Notes: generated from the sequence alone by a model not told the origin. A stretch of DNA of 64,000 nt from a bacterium (GCA_905221195.1 CAJNCF010000003.1:1-64000); one strand, 5' to 3'. Shown: positions 1 to 10,174, counted from the stretch's first letter. Program-made: numbers and translations.

Positions 1-330
1 CACTTGCTGACGTACTTGCACTTGCTGACGTGCTGGCACTTGCTGACGTACTTGCGCTCGCTGATGTGCTGGCACTTGCTGACGTACTTGCGCTCGCTGA
101 TGTGCTGGCACTTGCTGATGTACTTGCGCTCGCTGATGTACTTGCGCTCGCTGATGTGCTGGCACTTGCTGACGTACTTGCACTTGCTGACGTACTTGCA
201 CTTGCTGATGTGCTGGCGCTGGCACTTGTCGATGCGGACTTAGATGCACTCGTTGAAGCACTTTGACTTGCGCTGGTTGACGCGGACTTAGATGCACTCG
301 TACTCAAAGAACTAGATTTGCTTCTAAAAT
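1..330 (-). repeat. Start of second serine-rich repeat region (18-nt units)
   Basis: Imperfect tandem 18-nt and 36-nt units encode SASTSA-like peptides on the minus strand. Variation is mainly acg/atg and cac/cgc type third-position changes. Such regions are O-glycosylated stalks in this family. The array continues past the left edge, so copy number cannot be judged. Confidence 0.9.
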
Positions 331-3300
331 CACTATCAGAAAGCTTTACAGTTACAGGATCAGTTGTTTCATCTTTATAACGAACTGTTACTGCCCCAGA
401 TTCACTTACAACAATTTCTTTAATCCGATTTTGTTCCAGAGGATTTAATCTTGTTATTTCAGCAATGATAGAATTTTTCTCTTTCGAATTTAAGCGTGTT
501 AAATTCTCCACCTGGAACGTTTTTGTAGGAACAACTGGAGTCATAATATCCGCAAGTCGTCCCTGTCTAATACGCACATTCCCAGGTCCACTGCCCAAAG
601 CAGGAGTATTTCCCGCCTTATCCTCAGCTACAGCATTTCGTTGCCATTTATTAGCGTCATCATAAGATAGATTTTCATCCATCTTCCCACTCACAACAAT
701 CGTAGCTGGATGAGTATCTGTGGCAACTATCTCTCCATTAGAATCACGCAAAGCTGAAACTGGATTTGTTGTTCCAAATTTATCATTTTCAAAATAATTC
801 TTATTCGTTAAAGGTAGATTTCTATCAGCCTGTGAAGCAATATAAAAGCTACGTAACTTACCTTTGTTGTCTTTAGCCTTGAAGGTAATTTCAAATTTAT
901 CACCCGCATAAATATCGTAAGCTTCTTCCCCCCCCTTGCGAGTAGGTTGGATTGGTTGCCCATTACGAGTCACAACAGTCTCATAAGTAGGCACAACTTG
1001 ATCTAAAGTCAAATTAGCTGAAACTGTATCACTACTTCCATCTCGGTAAGTAATCGTAATCTGACCATTTTCAGAAACCGTAACATTGCCTGATTGATTA
1101 TTTTTGCTATAATCTGTATGCTTGATTATAGCGCTATTTTTAGAAAGGAAGTTTCTCTTGACTTCATCCCTCTCTTCTGGAGTTAGGCGGGACTTATCAC
1201 TTACTAGAACAGCATCTCCACTAACTGGATTTTGACGTTCAGCAAACGGACGTTTTTCTGTCAATGCTGTTACTACATCTGTACTGTTATCCAAATAAGT
1301 GACAGTAACCGTACCAGTATTTGAAACATTTACATTACCGCTCTGATTGTTTTTCTTGAAATCTGTGTGATTTAATATACCAGCATTTTTACTCTCAAAA
1401 TTCTTCTTAACTGCTGCAATCTCTTCTGCGGTAAGATTATCTGGTTCAAATACTCGAACTTTATCTCCACTTACTGGATTTTGGCGTTCTGTAAACGGAC
1501 GTTTCTCTAACAGGGCAGTCACTACATCCGTACTATTATCCAAATAGGTGATGGTTATTTGACCAGTATTTGAAACATTTACACTACCAGTTTGATTGTT
1601 TTTCTTGAAATCCGAATGATTTAGTATTCCAGCATTTTTGCTCTCAAAATTTCTCTTAACTGCTGCAATTTCTTCTGAGGTAAGGTTGTTAGTTTCAAAT
1701 ACTCGAACTTTATCTCCACTTACTGGATTTTGGCGTTCTGTAAACGGACGATGAACTAAAGAAGCATTTACGACATCAGTAGTTCTATCTCGATATGTTA
1801 TTGTTATCTTACCAGTATTATCAACTGTATACGAGCCTGTCTGGCTGTCTTTCTTATAGTCGCTATGTCCTAAAAGACTTCCATTTTTCTCCTCAAATTT
1901 ATTTTTTACTTCTTGAATTTCATCTGCAGTTAAATTGCTAGTATCAAATGCACGAACAGTATCCCCACTTATTGGATTTTGACGTTCATTAAAACCTTTC
2001 ACAGTAATTGCAATTACTTTTTTTGCTACTTTGTTTCTAGAAGACACTGCCCCCACTTCATATCCATAGGTTTTACCAACTTGAGCAGAAGCTGTTCCTC
2101 CACCTACTGTACCAGATATATTTGGTTTTACAGTATCAACATATAAATTTTGTCCAAGTTGAGGACCTACATAGTCTACACCTGGAACCTTGTCAGCAGA
2201 AGTTAAGCCAACTTGACGAATACTAGACTGACTATCAGGGCGTGTAATTTGAATGTTATCTAAAATATAATCATCATTGTAAACTTCATAGGTATCTTGA
2301 TCAACAGTTATTATAGGCGCTCCGTTTTGGGATACTGAGTTTGAAGCATTGGCTCTAGAACGATTTCCAGTCGCAATTGTACCATCATGAACTGTCGAAA
2401 AATTACCCGTTGTTCCGCCATCAATAGGACGGTCACTTGTACCAACTTGTAAACTAGCCACTGCATATTCAACATTCTTATCATACTTGGCAGTTACAAC
2501 AATCGTTCCATTTAACTGCTTACTTGCCCCATGGCGATATGTGAATGTTGCTTCTGATCCTTGAGACTGGCTCTGCGACATAGGTTGTCCGTTATATGTA
2601 GCTCCCTGAACATGTCCTCCTTGACCAACATTAACCTTTACACCTATATGATGCAAAGGAGTTCGAGAACTAACATTAATTGTCCAAGTTGCAGTATTAT
2701 GTTCAGAATCAAAATTCTTTGCAATTGAACTTACAATTCGTCCATCATTCTGCGATTGAGCAAATCCTCTAAATTCACTTCCAGCCTTCATAGACTTCCC
2801 ATTTCGGGCATCACGCTTACCAGAATGCGCACCTAAAACAGTGTTGACAATGGAATTGCGTGCCAAGGTTGCCTTCTTCACAGCACTTGTCAAATCACTA
2901 GTCGGATCTGCCAAGACTTTTTCAATCTCTATCACCGCAGCATTTACCTTAGTAATAGCAGAGTCCGCATTCGGCAATCCTACAGCCTTAGTTAGGTATT
3001 CACCCATCTCAACTGAAAGTTGGGTTAGCTTCTTACGATTTTCATCCTGTTGTTTAGCTGAAACTTCCCTTGTTGCAATAGCACCAGCAGTAACTCCCAC
3101 TAAACTAGTTGTAGCAGAAGTTGATTGAACGGCGCTCGCACTAACCTTTCCATCAATCTCAGCAGCCTTCAGTACAGCAGAGTCAATTTTAAGATTAGTT
3201 GATTCTTTTGAAACAGAAGAAGACTTCTCCGTTGTTGCTACAGACGCGCTCTGTTCAACCGATAAACTTGAGACTACAGAAACACTTCCTGGAGCACTTT

Positions 3301-3838
3301 CCGATTGACTAATACTGCTAGAAGCACTAACAGATGCACTAGTTGAAGTGCTGGCAGAAAGACTAACTGATATACTTTCAGAAATACTGGCTGATATGCT
3401 ATTGGACACAGATTCAGAAATCGAAGCACTCTCACTCACAGAAGTCGATAAACTGCTAGAATTTTCTGAGTTACTTACAGATGTCGTTCCTAGAACCACT
3501 GTATCATTTGTAACCAAAAGGTCTGGTTTTTCCAGTGTTTTTTCTACAGCTACTGTTTCATTTGCAAATACTTTTGTTTGGGTAGCAACACTAGCACCTA
3601 AAACTGCACCTGTAGCAGCAAGCCCCTTTATGATATCCAGACCTGTAATGGATGGATTCACTTTATCTTCGACTACTTCAGTCATGACTTGAGTCGTATC
3701 TACACCACCCCGCATGACTTTAAACAAGCCAAAAAGAGAGGTTGAAGCTCGCAACCAATGTTTGCCTGATTTAATTAACTTATAACGTGTCACACGGTCC
3801 GTCTCTCTATAACGACCATTCTGACGTCTAAAAAACAT
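1..3838 (-). CDS. Serine-rich repeat adhesin (PsrP-type leader), N-terminal part
   Basis: Open frame from an ATG preceded by AAGGAA, running off the left edge after about 1279 codons, so the C-terminus and any LPXTG anchor are outside. Residues 1-90 form a KxYKxGKxW-type long signal (RYKLIKSGKHW, then a hydrophobic stretch ending near VFANE), which in this family directs glycosylated adhesins to SecA2/SecY2. Next come a short Ser/Ala/Thr repeat region (about 118-205), a non-repetitive region (205-615), four 80-residue ERQNPxSGD repeats (about 615-940), a further folded stretch, and a second serine-rich region from about 1166. From memory the leader and the following 50 residues resemble pneumococcal PsrP, but the non-repeat region does not. 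The expected role is host or biofilm adhesion. No accessory Sec or glycosyltransferase genes are visible here; they may lie to the left or elsewhere. Confidence 0.88.
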   Translation of the reverse strand, partial: MFFRRQNGRYRETDRVTRYKLIKSGKHWLRASTSLFGLFKVMRGGVDTTQVMTEVVEDKVNPSITGLDIIKGLAATGAVLGASVATQTKVFANETVAVEKTLEKPDLLVTNDTVVLGTTSVSNSENSSSLSTSVSESASISESVSNSISASISESISVSLSASTSTSASVSASSSISQSESAPGSVSVVSSLSVEQSASVATTEKSSSVSKESTNLKIDSAVLKAAEIDGKVSASAVQSTSATTSLVGVTAGAIATREVSAKQQDENRKKLTQLSVEMGEYLTKAVGLPNADSAITKVNAAVIEIEKVLADPTSDLTSAVKKATLARNSIVNTVLGAHSGKRDARNGKSMKAGSEFRGFAQSQNDGRIVSSIAKNFDSEHNTATWTINVSSRTPLHHIGVKVNVGQGGHVQGATYNGQPMSQSQSQGSEATFTYRHGASKQLNGTIVVTAKYDKNVEYAVASLQVGTSDRPIDGGTTGNFSTVHDGTIATGNRSRANASNSVSQNGAPIITVDQDTYEVYNDDYILDNIQITRPDSQSSIRQVGLTSADKVPGVDYVGPQLGQNLYVDTVKPNISGTVGGGTASAQVGKTYGYEVGAVSSRNKVAKKVIAITVKGFNERQNPISGDTVRAFDTSNLTADEIQEVKNKFEEKNGSLLGHSDYKKDSQTGSYTVDNTGKITITYRDRTTDVVNASLVHRPFTERQNPVSGDKVRVFETNNLTSEEIAAVKRNFESKNAGILNHSDFKKNNQTGSVNVSNTGQITITYLDNSTDVVTALLEKRPFTERQNPVSGDKVRVFEPDNLTAEEIAAVKKNFESKNAGILNHTDFKKNNQSGNVNVSNTGTVTVTYLDNSTDVVTALTEKRPFAERQNPVSGDAVLVSDKSRLTPEERDEVKRNFLSKNSAIIKHTDYSKNNQSGNVTVSENGQITITYRDGSSDTVSANLTLDQVVPTYETVVTRNGQPIQPTRKGGEEAYDIYAGDKFEITFKAKDNKGKLRSFYIASQADRNLPLTNKNYFENDKFGTTNPVSALRDSNGEIVATDTHPATIVVSGKMDENLSYDDANKWQRNAVAEDKAGNTPALGSGPGNVRIRQGRLADIMTPVVPTKTFQVENLTRLNSKEKNSIIAEITRLNPLEQNRIKEIVVSESGAVTVRYKDETTDPVTVKLSDSDFRSKSSSLSTSASKSASTSASQSASTSASKSASTSASASTSASASTSASASTSASASTSASASTSASASTSASASTSASASTSASASTSASASTSASASTSASASTSAS
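928..935 (-). other. Intragenic G8 homopolymer in the adhesin gene
   Basis: Eight C on the plus strand read as G8 on the coding strand, spanning codons 968-971 (Lys-Gly-Gly-Glu). The frame is open as sequenced. A one-base slip would truncate the protein before its second serine-rich region. Confidence 0.9.
1015..1995 (-). repeat. Four tandem ~80-codon domain repeats inside the adhesin
   Basis: Four units each begin near ERQNP(V/I)SGD, continue with a helical L(T/S)xEE segment and close with an ITYxDxSxDVV strand. The two central units are nearly identical in DNA, and the outer two have diverged. The pattern of a helix followed by a V(T)YxDGSxD strand is common among stalk modules of streptococcal surface proteins. 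I do not assign a named family. Confidence 0.85.
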
Positions 3839-3900
3839 GTCTTATTCCTTCATTTCTAGACAAAAGTGCATACTCTCGCCAAGTTTAGTCATTCTATTCT

Positions 3901-3929
3901 AGTATACTTTAAATGTAAACAACAGTCAA
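3901..3929 (-). promoter_or_regulatory. Promoter of the serine-rich adhesin
   Basis: On the minus strand, TTGACT (3924-3929) is followed after exactly 17 nt by TATACT (3901-3906), about 65 nt upstream of the ATG. This is a near-consensus sigma-70 promoter. Confidence 0.8.
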
Positions 3930-4175
3930 TATACTATTTATGCAACAAAATCTAAAATAAAAATTAACATTCAAAAATATTTATAGATAAAACATATAAA
4001 CTCTTTTTCTTTAGATTTTTTCACTGTTTTTTTAAAATACTGAATTAAAAAAATTTATTTTTTTGTCTAATTAACAATGAAACCTTTGATTTTCTATATG
4101 CTAAATACGCAACAACACTACTACAAATAAAAAAATTCCTATAAAATCAGATAGCTATCTAATTAAAAGTATTAC

Positions 4176-4202
4176 AAAAAGCCATCAATTTGATGACTTT
4201 TT
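4176..4202. terminator. Bidirectional terminator between prfC and the adhesin
   Basis: An inverted repeat with arms AAAAAGCCATCAA and TTGATGACTTTTT, flanked by A and T runs on both sides. It would end transcripts leaving prfC before the adhesin promoter, so the hairpin array to its right falls in the prfC 3' untranslated region. Confidence 0.7.
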
Positions 4203-4224
4203 CAGTAGACTCAATTGTAACTAT

Positions 4225-4555
4225 GGATTTTTCTTAGTGAAACGTTTAGGTAAACCGCCATAGCGGTTTACAATTTTTACATTACGACACGAAGAGGCGA
4301 AAACGATTATTTTTCGCCGATGAATTAGTAAGGAAGTTAGCTAGACTACTTCCTACCAGTTACGACGGAAAAATCCACGGATCGATAATATTCGTGGATT
4401 TTTCCTAGTGAAGTGTTTAGGTAAGCCGATTGTTACACTACGACACGGAGTTTTACAAATCGATTCTATTTGTAAAACGTAGTTAGTGAGGCAGTTAGGC
4501 AAGTCTAATAGGACTTGCCGTAGCCTACTTAGATTGCTTTGCAATCAAGTAGGCT
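4225..4555. repeat. Array of seven perfect or near-perfect hairpins with a diverged direct repeat
   Basis: This gene-free stretch contains successive inverted repeats: 4251-4270 (8-bp stem), 4296-4318 (8 bp), 4332-4353 (6 bp), 4367-4405 (13 bp, perfect), 4450-4478 (11 bp, perfect), 4498-4519 (8 bp) and 4522-4555 (15 bp with one bulge). Segments starting at 4225 and 4396 are diverged direct copies (GGATTTTTC..TAGTGAA.. through ACGACACG), so the unit appears to have duplicated. None of the hairpins carries a clear U tract except the separate terminator at 4176-4202. It does not match my recollection of BOX, RUP or SPRITE. It lies between the prfC stop and its terminator. Confidence 0.75.
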
Positions 4556-4562
4556 TACTGAA

Positions 4563-6107
4563 TCACATTTTTTCCTCCAACTCTACATCTGGATACTTGT
4601 CCGCAAACCAGCGGAGGGCAAAGTCATTCTCAAAGAGGAAGACTGGTTGGTCGAAACGGTCTTTGGCCAAGATATTTCGACTTGACGACATCCGTTCATC
4701 CAAGTCCTCTGGTTTAATCCAACGAACAGTCTTTTTACCCATTGGGCTCATCACCACTTCCGCATTGTACTCGCCCTCCATACGGTGTTTAAAGACTTCA
4801 AACTGAAGTTGACCAACAGCGCCTAGCATATACTCGCCTGTTTGGTAATTCTTATAGAGCTGAACAGCTCCTTCTTGCACCAATTGCTCAATCCCCTTGT
4901 GGAAGGATTTTTGCTTCATGACATTCTTAGCAGAAACTTTCATAAAAATTTCAGGAGTAAAGGTTGGCAGGGGTTCAAATTCGAACTTGTTTTTTCCAAC
5001 CGTCAAGGTATCCCCAACCTGATAAGTACCAGTATCGTAAACCCCGATAATATCACCTGCCACGGCATTGGTCACATTCTCACGACTTTCCGCCATAAAC
5101 TGAGTCACATTCGAAAGTTTAGCTCCCTTGCCAGTACGAGGGAGATTGACACTCATACCACGCTCAAATTCACCTGATACGATACGGACAAAGGCAATAC
5201 GGTCACGGTGACGAGGGTCCATGTTGGCTTGGATTTTAAAGACAAATCCTGAGAAATCCTTATCGTAAGGATCCACAATTTCGCCATCTGTTTTCTTATG
5301 CCCATGTGGTTCTGGAGCAAACTTGAGGAAGGTTTCAAGGAAGGTCTGCACACCAAAGTTTGTCAAAGCTGAACCGAAGAAGACTGGTGTCAATTCTCCA
5401 GCAAGGATAGCTTCCTCTGAAAACTCATTCCCAGCTTCATTTAAAAGTTCAATATCATCTTTGACTTGTTCGTAGAAAGGATTGCTGCCAAAAAGCTTGT
5501 CCCCATCTTCTAGGCTAGCGAAACGTTCATCCCCTCTATAGAGTTCCAAGCGTTGGTTATAGAGGTCATACAATCCTTCAAAGGCTTTCCCCATCCCGAT
5601 TGGCCAGTTCATCGGATAGCTAGCAATGCCCAAGACTTCTTCCAATTCTTGCAAGAGGTCCAGTGGCTCACGACCGTCACGGTCCAGCTTGTTCATAAAG
5701 GTAAAAACTGGAATGCCACGATGTTTGACAACCTCAAACAATTTCTTGGTTTGAGCCTCAATACCCTTGGCAGAGTCCACGACCATAACTGCAGCATCCA
5801 CCGCCATCAAGGTACGATAGGTATCTTCTGAGAAGTCTTCATGCCCTGGTGTATCTAGGATATTCACGCGCTTGCCGTCGTAGTCAAACTGCATCACAGA
5901 TGAAGTAACGGAAATCCCACGTTGCTTCTCGATATCCATCCAGTCAGACTTGGCAAAAGTTCCTGTTTTCTTTCCTTTTACCGTACCAGCCTCACGAATC
6001 TCGCCTCCAAAGTAGAGCAACTGCTCAGTAATAGTAGTTTTCCCCGCGTCCGGGTGAGAGATGATGGCAAAGGTACGGCGTTTCTTAATTTCTTCTTGAA
6101 TATTCAT
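4563..6107 (-). CDS. prfC: Peptide chain release factor 3 (RF3)
   Basis: A 514-residue translational GTPase that recycles RF1/RF2 after peptide release. The GTP-binding motifs are in place: HPDAGKTT (18-25), DTPGH (85-89) and NKLD (139-142). The length is that of the family. It is transcribed away from gatCAB and shares a 212-bp divergent region with it. The 3' untranslated region is unusually structured (seven hairpins). Identification is firm from motifs and overall sequence. Confidence 0.96.
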   Translation of the reverse strand: MNIQEEIKKRRTFAIISHPDAGKTTITEQLLYFGGEIREAGTVKGKKTGTFAKSDWMDIEKQRGISVTSSVMQFDYDGKRVNILDTPGHEDFSEDTYRTLMAVDAAVMVVDSAKGIEAQTKKLFEVVKHRGIPVFTFMNKLDRDGREPLDLLQELEEVLGIASYPMNWPIGMGKAFEGLYDLYNQRLELYRGDERFASLEDGDKLFGSNPFYEQVKDDIELLNEAGNEFSEEAILAGELTPVFFGSALTNFGVQTFLETFLKFAPEPHGHKKTDGEIVDPYDKDFSGFVFKIQANMDPRHRDRIAFVRIVSGEFERGMSVNLPRTGKGAKLSNVTQFMAESRENVTNAVAGDIIGVYDTGTYQVGDTLTVGKNKFEFEPLPTFTPEIFMKVSAKNVMKQKSFHKGIEQLVQEGAVQLYKNYQTGEYMLGAVGQLQFEVFKHRMEGEYNAEVVMSPMGKKTVRWIKPEDLDERMSSSRNILAKDRFDQPVFLFENDFALRWFADKYPDVELEEKM

Positions 6108-6171
6108 AAGTTCTCTTTCTTTGATTCTCTATTTTTCTTGTTTCAATAGCTAAGAATGATTTCTACATTGG

Positions 6172-6212
6172 ATTTTACCATTCCTTTCAACACTCCATTA
6201 TATCGGATTTTA
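6172..6212 (-). promoter_or_regulatory. Extended -10 elements upstream of prfC
   Basis: Two TGnTAAAAT elements read leftwards: TGG-TAAAAT at 6172-6180 and TGA-TAAAAT at 6207-6215. Either could drive prfC. No good -35 is seen, which is usual for extended -10 promoters in streptococci. Confidence 0.5.
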
Positions 6213-6270
6213 TCATTTTTTTCAATTTCTATTTCTTTTCACTTCCCCCTCCCTTATTTATAGGAAAATA

Positions 6271-6279
6271 TGGTAAAAT
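6271..6279 (+). promoter_or_regulatory. Extended -10 promoter of gatCAB
   Basis: TGG-TAAAAT lies 40 nt upstream of the gatC start, preceded by a weak -35 region. The first gene has the Shine-Dalgarno sequence GAAAGGA. Confidence 0.6.
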
Positions 6280-6319
6280 AGAACAGACTAAAAATCATCA
6301 TTTCACGAAAGGATGCAAG

Positions 6320-6622
6320 ATGAAAATTACGCAAGAAGAGGTAACACACGTTGCCAATCTTTCAAAATTAAGATTCTCTGAAGAAGAAACTGCTGCCTTT
6401 GCGACAACCTTGTCTAAGATTGTAGACATGGTTGAATTGCTGGGCGAAGTTGACACTACTGGTGTCGCACCTACTACAACCATGGCTGACCGCAAAACTG
6501 TACTCCGCCCTGATGTGGCCGAAGAAGGAACAGACCGCGATCGCCTGTTCAAAAACGTACCTGAAAAAGACAACTACTATATCAAGGTACCAGCTATCCT
6601 AGACGATGGAGGAGATGCCTAA
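6320..6622 (+). CDS. gatC: Asp-tRNA(Asn)/Glu-tRNA(Gln) amidotransferase subunit C
   Basis: A 100-residue small subunit of the GatCAB amidotransferase, which converts misacylated Glu-tRNA(Gln) (and Asp-tRNA(Asn)) to the correct amide in organisms lacking glutaminyl-tRNA synthetase. It begins [14 protein letters not shown] and has the conserved VxxVAxLxxL N-terminal helix and a C-terminal LRPDV segment. Its last base is the first base of gatA, so translation is probably coupled. First gene of the gatC-gatA-gatB operon. Confidence 0.95.
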   Translation: MKITQEEVTHVANLSKLRFSEEETAAFATTLSKIVDMVELLGEVDTTGVAPTTTMADRKTVLRPDVAEEGTDRDRLFKNVPEKDNYYIKVPAILDDGGDA

Positions 6623-8088
6623 TGACTTTTAATAATAAAACCATTGAAGACTTGCACAATCTCCTTGTCTCTAAGGAAATTTCTGCAACTGAATTGACCC
6701 AAGCAACACTTGAAGATATCAAATCTCGCGAGACAGCTATCAATGCTTTTGTTACCATCGCTGAGGAGCAAGCTCTTGCGCAAGCTAAGACTATTGATGA
6801 AACTGGAATTGACGCTGATAATGTCCTTTCAGGAATTCCACTAGCTGTTAAGGATAACATCTCTACAGACGGTATTCTCACAACTGCAGCCTCAAAAATG
6901 CTCTACAACTATGAGCCTATCTTTGATGCGACAGCCGTTTCCAATGCAAAGGCTAAAGGCATGATTGTCGTTGGGAAAACCAACATGGACGAATTTGCCA
7001 TGGGTGGATCAGGTGAAACTTCTTACTATGGTGCCACTAAAAATGCTTGGGACCAGACCAAGGTTCCTGGTGGTTCATCAAGTGGTTCTGCTGCAGCTGT
7101 AGCTTCAGGCCAAGTCCGCTTGTCACTTGGTTCTGATACTGGTGGTTCTATCCGCCAACCTGCTGCCTTCAACGGAATCGTTGGTCTCAAACCAACCTAT
7201 GGAACGGTTTCTCGTTTCGGTCTCATTGCCTTCGGTAGCTCATTAGACCAGATTGGACCTTTCGCACCAACTGTTAAGGAAAATGCCCTCTTGCTCAATG
7301 CGATTGCCAGCGAAGATATCAAAGACTCTACCTCTGCTCCTGTCCGCATCGCCGACTTTACTTCAAAAATCGGTCAAGACATCAAGGGCATGAAAATTGC
7401 TTTACCTAAGGAATACCTTGGTGAAGGGATTGACCCAGAAGTTAAGGAAACGATTCTTAACGCAGCCAAACACTTTGAAAAACTTGGTGCTATCGTTGAA
7501 GAAGTCAGCCTTCCTCACTCTAAATACGGGGTTGCCGTTTACTACATCATCGCTTCATCAGAAGCTTCTTCAAACTTGCAACGTTTTGATGGTATCCGTT
7601 ATGGCTACCGTGCAGAAGATGCAACCAACCTTGATGAAATCTATGTAAACAGCCGTAGCCAAGGTTTCGGTGAAGAAGTGAAACGCCGTATCATGCTAGG
7701 TACTTTCAGCCTTTCATCAGGTTACTACGATGCTTACTACAAGAAAGCTGGTCAGGTTCGTACCCTTATCATCCAAGATTTCGAAAAAGTCTTCGCGGAT
7801 TATGACTTGATTTTGGGCCCAACTGCACCAAGCGTTGCCTACGACTTGGATTCACTCAACCACGATCCAGTTGCCATGTACTTGGCTGACCTCTTGACCA
7901 TCCCAGTCAACTTGGCTGGTCTTCCAGGGATTTCGATTCCTGCAGGTTTTGCCCAAGGTCTACCTGTCGGTCTCCAATTGATTGGTCCTAAATACTCAGA
8001 AGAGACCATTTACCAAGCGGCAGCTGCCTTTGAAGCAACAACAGACTACCACAAACAACAACCCGTGATTTTTGGAGGTGACAACTAA
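6622..8088 (+). CDS. gatA: Asp-tRNA(Asn)/Glu-tRNA(Gln) amidotransferase subunit A
   Basis: A 488-residue glutaminase subunit of GatCAB. It has the amidase-signature catalytic triad: Lys77 (AVKDN), Ser152 (GGSSSGS) and Ser176 (DTGGSIRQP). It releases ammonia from glutamine for transfer to the tRNA-bound aspartate or glutamate held by GatB. It shares one base with each neighbour (the stop of gatC and the start of gatB), typical of a tightly coupled operon. Confidence 0.97.
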   Translation: MTFNNKTIEDLHNLLVSKEISATELTQATLEDIKSRETAINAFVTIAEEQALAQAKTIDETGIDADNVLSGIPLAVKDNISTDGILTTAASKMLYNYEPIFDATAVSNAKAKGMIVVGKTNMDEFAMGGSGETSYYGATKNAWDQTKVPGGSSSGSAAAVASGQVRLSLGSDTGGSIRQPAAFNGIVGLKPTYGTVSRFGLIAFGSSLDQIGPFAPTVKENALLLNAIASEDIKDSTSAPVRIADFTSKIGQDIKGMKIALPKEYLGEGIDPEVKETILNAAKHFEKLGAIVEEVSLPHSKYGVAVYYIIASSEASSNLQRFDGIRYGYRAEDATNLDEIYVNSRSQGFGEEVKRRIMLGTFSLSSGYYDAYYKKAGQVRTLIIQDFEKVFADYDLILGPTAPSVAYDLDSLNHDPVAMYLADLLTIPVNLAGLPGISIPAGFAQGLPVGLQLIGPKYSEETIYQAAAAFEATTDYHKQQPVIFGGDN

Positions 8089-9533
8089 TGAACTTTGAAA
8101 CAGTCATTGGACTTGAAGTCCACGTAGAGCTCAACACCAATTCAAAAATCTTCTCACCTACTTCTGCCCACTTTGGAAATGACCAAAATGCCAACACTAA
8201 CGTGATTGATTGGTCTTTCCCAGGAGTTCTGCCAGTTCTCAATAAAGGGGTTGTCGATGCTGGTATCAAGGCTGCTCTTGCCCTCAACATGGATATCCAC
8301 AAAAAGATGCACTTTGACCGCAAGAACTACTTCTATCCTGATAATCCAAAAGCCTACCAAATTTCTCAGTTTGATGAACCAATCGGCTACAACGGCTGGA
8401 TTGAAGTGGAGCTAGAAGACGGTACAACTAAGAAAATCGGTATCGAGCGCGCTCACTTGGAAGAAGATGCTGGTAAAAACACCCACGGTACAGATGGCTA
8501 CTCTTATGTTGACCTCAACCGTCAAGGGGTGCCTTTGATTGAGATTGTCTCTGAAGCCGACATGCGCTCGCCAGAAGAAGCCTATGCTTATCTAACCGCC
8601 CTCAAGGAAGTCATCCAGTACGCTGGTATTTCTGACGTTAAGATGGAAGAAGGTTCGATGCGTGTGGATGCCAACATTTCCCTTCGTCCTTATGGTCAAG
8701 AAAAATTCGGTACCAAAACTGAGTTGAAAAACCTTAACTCCTTCTCAAACGTTCGCAAGGGTCTTGAATACGAAGTCCAACGTCAGTCTGAAATCCTTCG
8801 CTCTGGTGGTCAAATCCGCCAAGAAACACGCCGTTACGATGAAGCTAACAAGGCAACCATCCTCATGCGTGTCAAGGAAGGGGCTGCAGACTACCGCTAC
8901 TTCCCAGAGCCAGACCTACCCCTCTTTGAAATCTCAGACGAGTGGATTGAGGAAATGCGGACAGAGTTGCCAGAGTTTCCAAAAGAACGCCGTGCGCGTT
9001 ATGTATCTGACCTTGGCTTGTCAGACTACGATGCTAGTCAGTTGACTGCAAATAAAGTCACTTCTGACTTCTTTGAAAAAGCTGTTGCCCTTGGCGGTGA
9101 CGCTAAACAAGTCTCTAACTGGCTCCAAGGAGAAGTTGCTCAGTTCTTGAATGCCGAAGGCAAGACACTGGAACAAATCGAATTAACACCAGAAAACTTG
9201 GTTGAAATGATTGCCATCATCGAAGACGGCACGATTTCTTCTAAGATTGCCAAGAAAGTCTTTGTCCACCTTGCTAAAAATGGCGGCGGAGCGCGTGAAT
9301 ACGTTGAAAAAGCAGGTATGGTCCAAATCTCAGATCCAGCTATTTTGATTCCAATTATCCACCAAGTCTTCGCTGATAACGAAGCTGCTGTTGCCGACTT
9401 CAAGTCAGGCAAACGTAACGCAGACAAGGCCTTCACAGGCTTCCTTATGAAAGCAACCAAAGGCCAAGCCAACCCACAAGTCGCCCTTAAACTACTTGCA
9501 CAAGAATTGGCCAAGTTGAAAGAAGATGAATAA
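8088..9533 (+). CDS. gatB: Asp-tRNA(Asn)/Glu-tRNA(Gln) amidotransferase subunit B
   Basis: A 481-residue tRNA-binding and kinase subunit that activates the misacylated carboxylate. It begins [14 protein letters not shown] and contains the family features [18 protein letters not shown] and EEDAGK. The C-terminal YqeY-like domain ends [14 protein letters not shown]. No terminator follows it directly. A second copy of its last ~22 codons lies about 570 bp downstream, next to a real terminator, indicating a rearrangement at this 3' end. Confidence 0.97.
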   Translation: MNFETVIGLEVHVELNTNSKIFSPTSAHFGNDQNANTNVIDWSFPGVLPVLNKGVVDAGIKAALALNMDIHKKMHFDRKNYFYPDNPKAYQISQFDEPIGYNGWIEVELEDGTTKKIGIERAHLEEDAGKNTHGTDGYSYVDLNRQGVPLIEIVSEADMRSPEEAYAYLTALKEVIQYAGISDVKMEEGSMRVDANISLRPYGQEKFGTKTELKNLNSFSNVRKGLEYEVQRQSEILRSGGQIRQETRRYDEANKATILMRVKEGAADYRYFPEPDLPLFEISDEWIEEMRTELPEFPKERRARYVSDLGLSDYDASQLTANKVTSDFFEKAVALGGDAKQVSNWLQGEVAQFLNAEGKTLEQIELTPENLVEMIAIIEDGTISSKIAKKVFVHLAKNGGGAREYVEKAGMVQISDPAILIPIIHQVFADNEAAVADFKSGKRNADKAFTGFLMKATKGQANPQVALKLLAQELAKLKEDE

Positions 9534-9576
9534 TAGACTTTTTATATACCTTTTTCTAATTTAGAAAGAAGAAAAA

Positions 9577-9972
9577 ATGAACAAATTTTTACGATTTCTA
9601 TTTGTCTTAGTCATCATCGCTATGTTAGGCGCTTCTATACTACAAATTTTCTTTCCATCATACATGGGAAGCAACTCAGGGTACGGAGTCTCTGATGGTT
9701 GGCAACGAGAAATTGGAATATGGAACCTAGCTGTATTGATTCTTATTCTCGGTGTCAATATTAAGTACGATTGGTTCTATCTACGAATCGTTCTTCTCGC
9801 TCTCATCTTCGGTGGGATTGGAATAGGAACAAATCACTTAGTCAATTTTATGGAGTATCATTCTCCTGTAAATGCTATCGGTGCTTTTGAAAATTACTTG
9901 CTAGCTACAGGGTGGATTGTAGGGTGGCTTCTTGAACACCATTCCATAAAGAAGATAACTGCTAGTAAATAA
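9577..9972 (+). CDS. Small membrane protein of unknown function
   Basis: A 131-residue hydrophobic protein preceded by AGAAAGAAGAA. About four membrane segments are visible: residues 6-26 (FLFVLVIIAMLGASILQIFF), 48-62, 67-88 and a C-terminal one near 105-120, ending in a basic tail (HHSIKKITASK). I do not recognise the family. It sits between the functional gatB stop and a relic of a second gatB tail, so it probably arrived or was exposed through recombination at gatB. No promoter is obvious, so it may be read through from gatCAB. Confidence 0.7.
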   Translation: MNKFLRFLFVLVIIAMLGASILQIFFPSYMGSNSGYGVSDGWQREIGIWNLAVLILILGVNIKYDWFYLRIVLLALIFGGIGIGTNHLVNFMEYHSPVNAIGAFENYLLATGWIVGWLLEHHSIKKITASK

Positions 9973-10100
9973 CGACAAGTATATCTTAGATGATTTTTAA
10001 AGGTTATAATATAGTTTAATAATCATTCAAATTAAGAAATCTACCTTTTCAATAGCCTCAATGCCAATCAAGAACTCTTTAACGAACTTGCTAAACAAGA

Positions 10101-10169
10101 GGCCAAGCCAACCCACAAGTTGCCCTTAAACTCCTTGCACAGGAATTAGCCAAGTTGAAAGAAGAGTAA
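10101..10169 (+). pseudogene. Duplicated 3' end of gatB (relic)
   Basis: About 66 nt match the gatB tail at 9462-9530 with a few silent changes and encode [22 protein letters not shown] plus a stop. The upstream ~60 nt are not gatB; they encode a short open stretch (YLFNSLNANQELFNELAKQ) in another frame, which I cannot place. The relic is followed immediately by a terminator, so this was probably the original operon end. Confidence 0.85.
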
Positions 10170-10174
10170 TATGG

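Noticed and set aside
4..266. Plus-strand open frames rich in Leu-Ala-Asp or Leu-Thr-Tyr over the repeat array
   Set aside because: They are antisense shadows of the 18-nt serine-rich repeats; any frame stays open because the repeat length is a multiple of three.
1..330. CRISPR-like regular repeat spacing
   Set aside because: The units are contiguous 18/36-nt codon repeats without unique spacers and are in frame with the adhesin.
4353..4544. 63-codon minus-strand frame within the hairpin array
   Set aside because: No ribosome-binding site, no recognisable protein features, and it is made of palindromic sequence.
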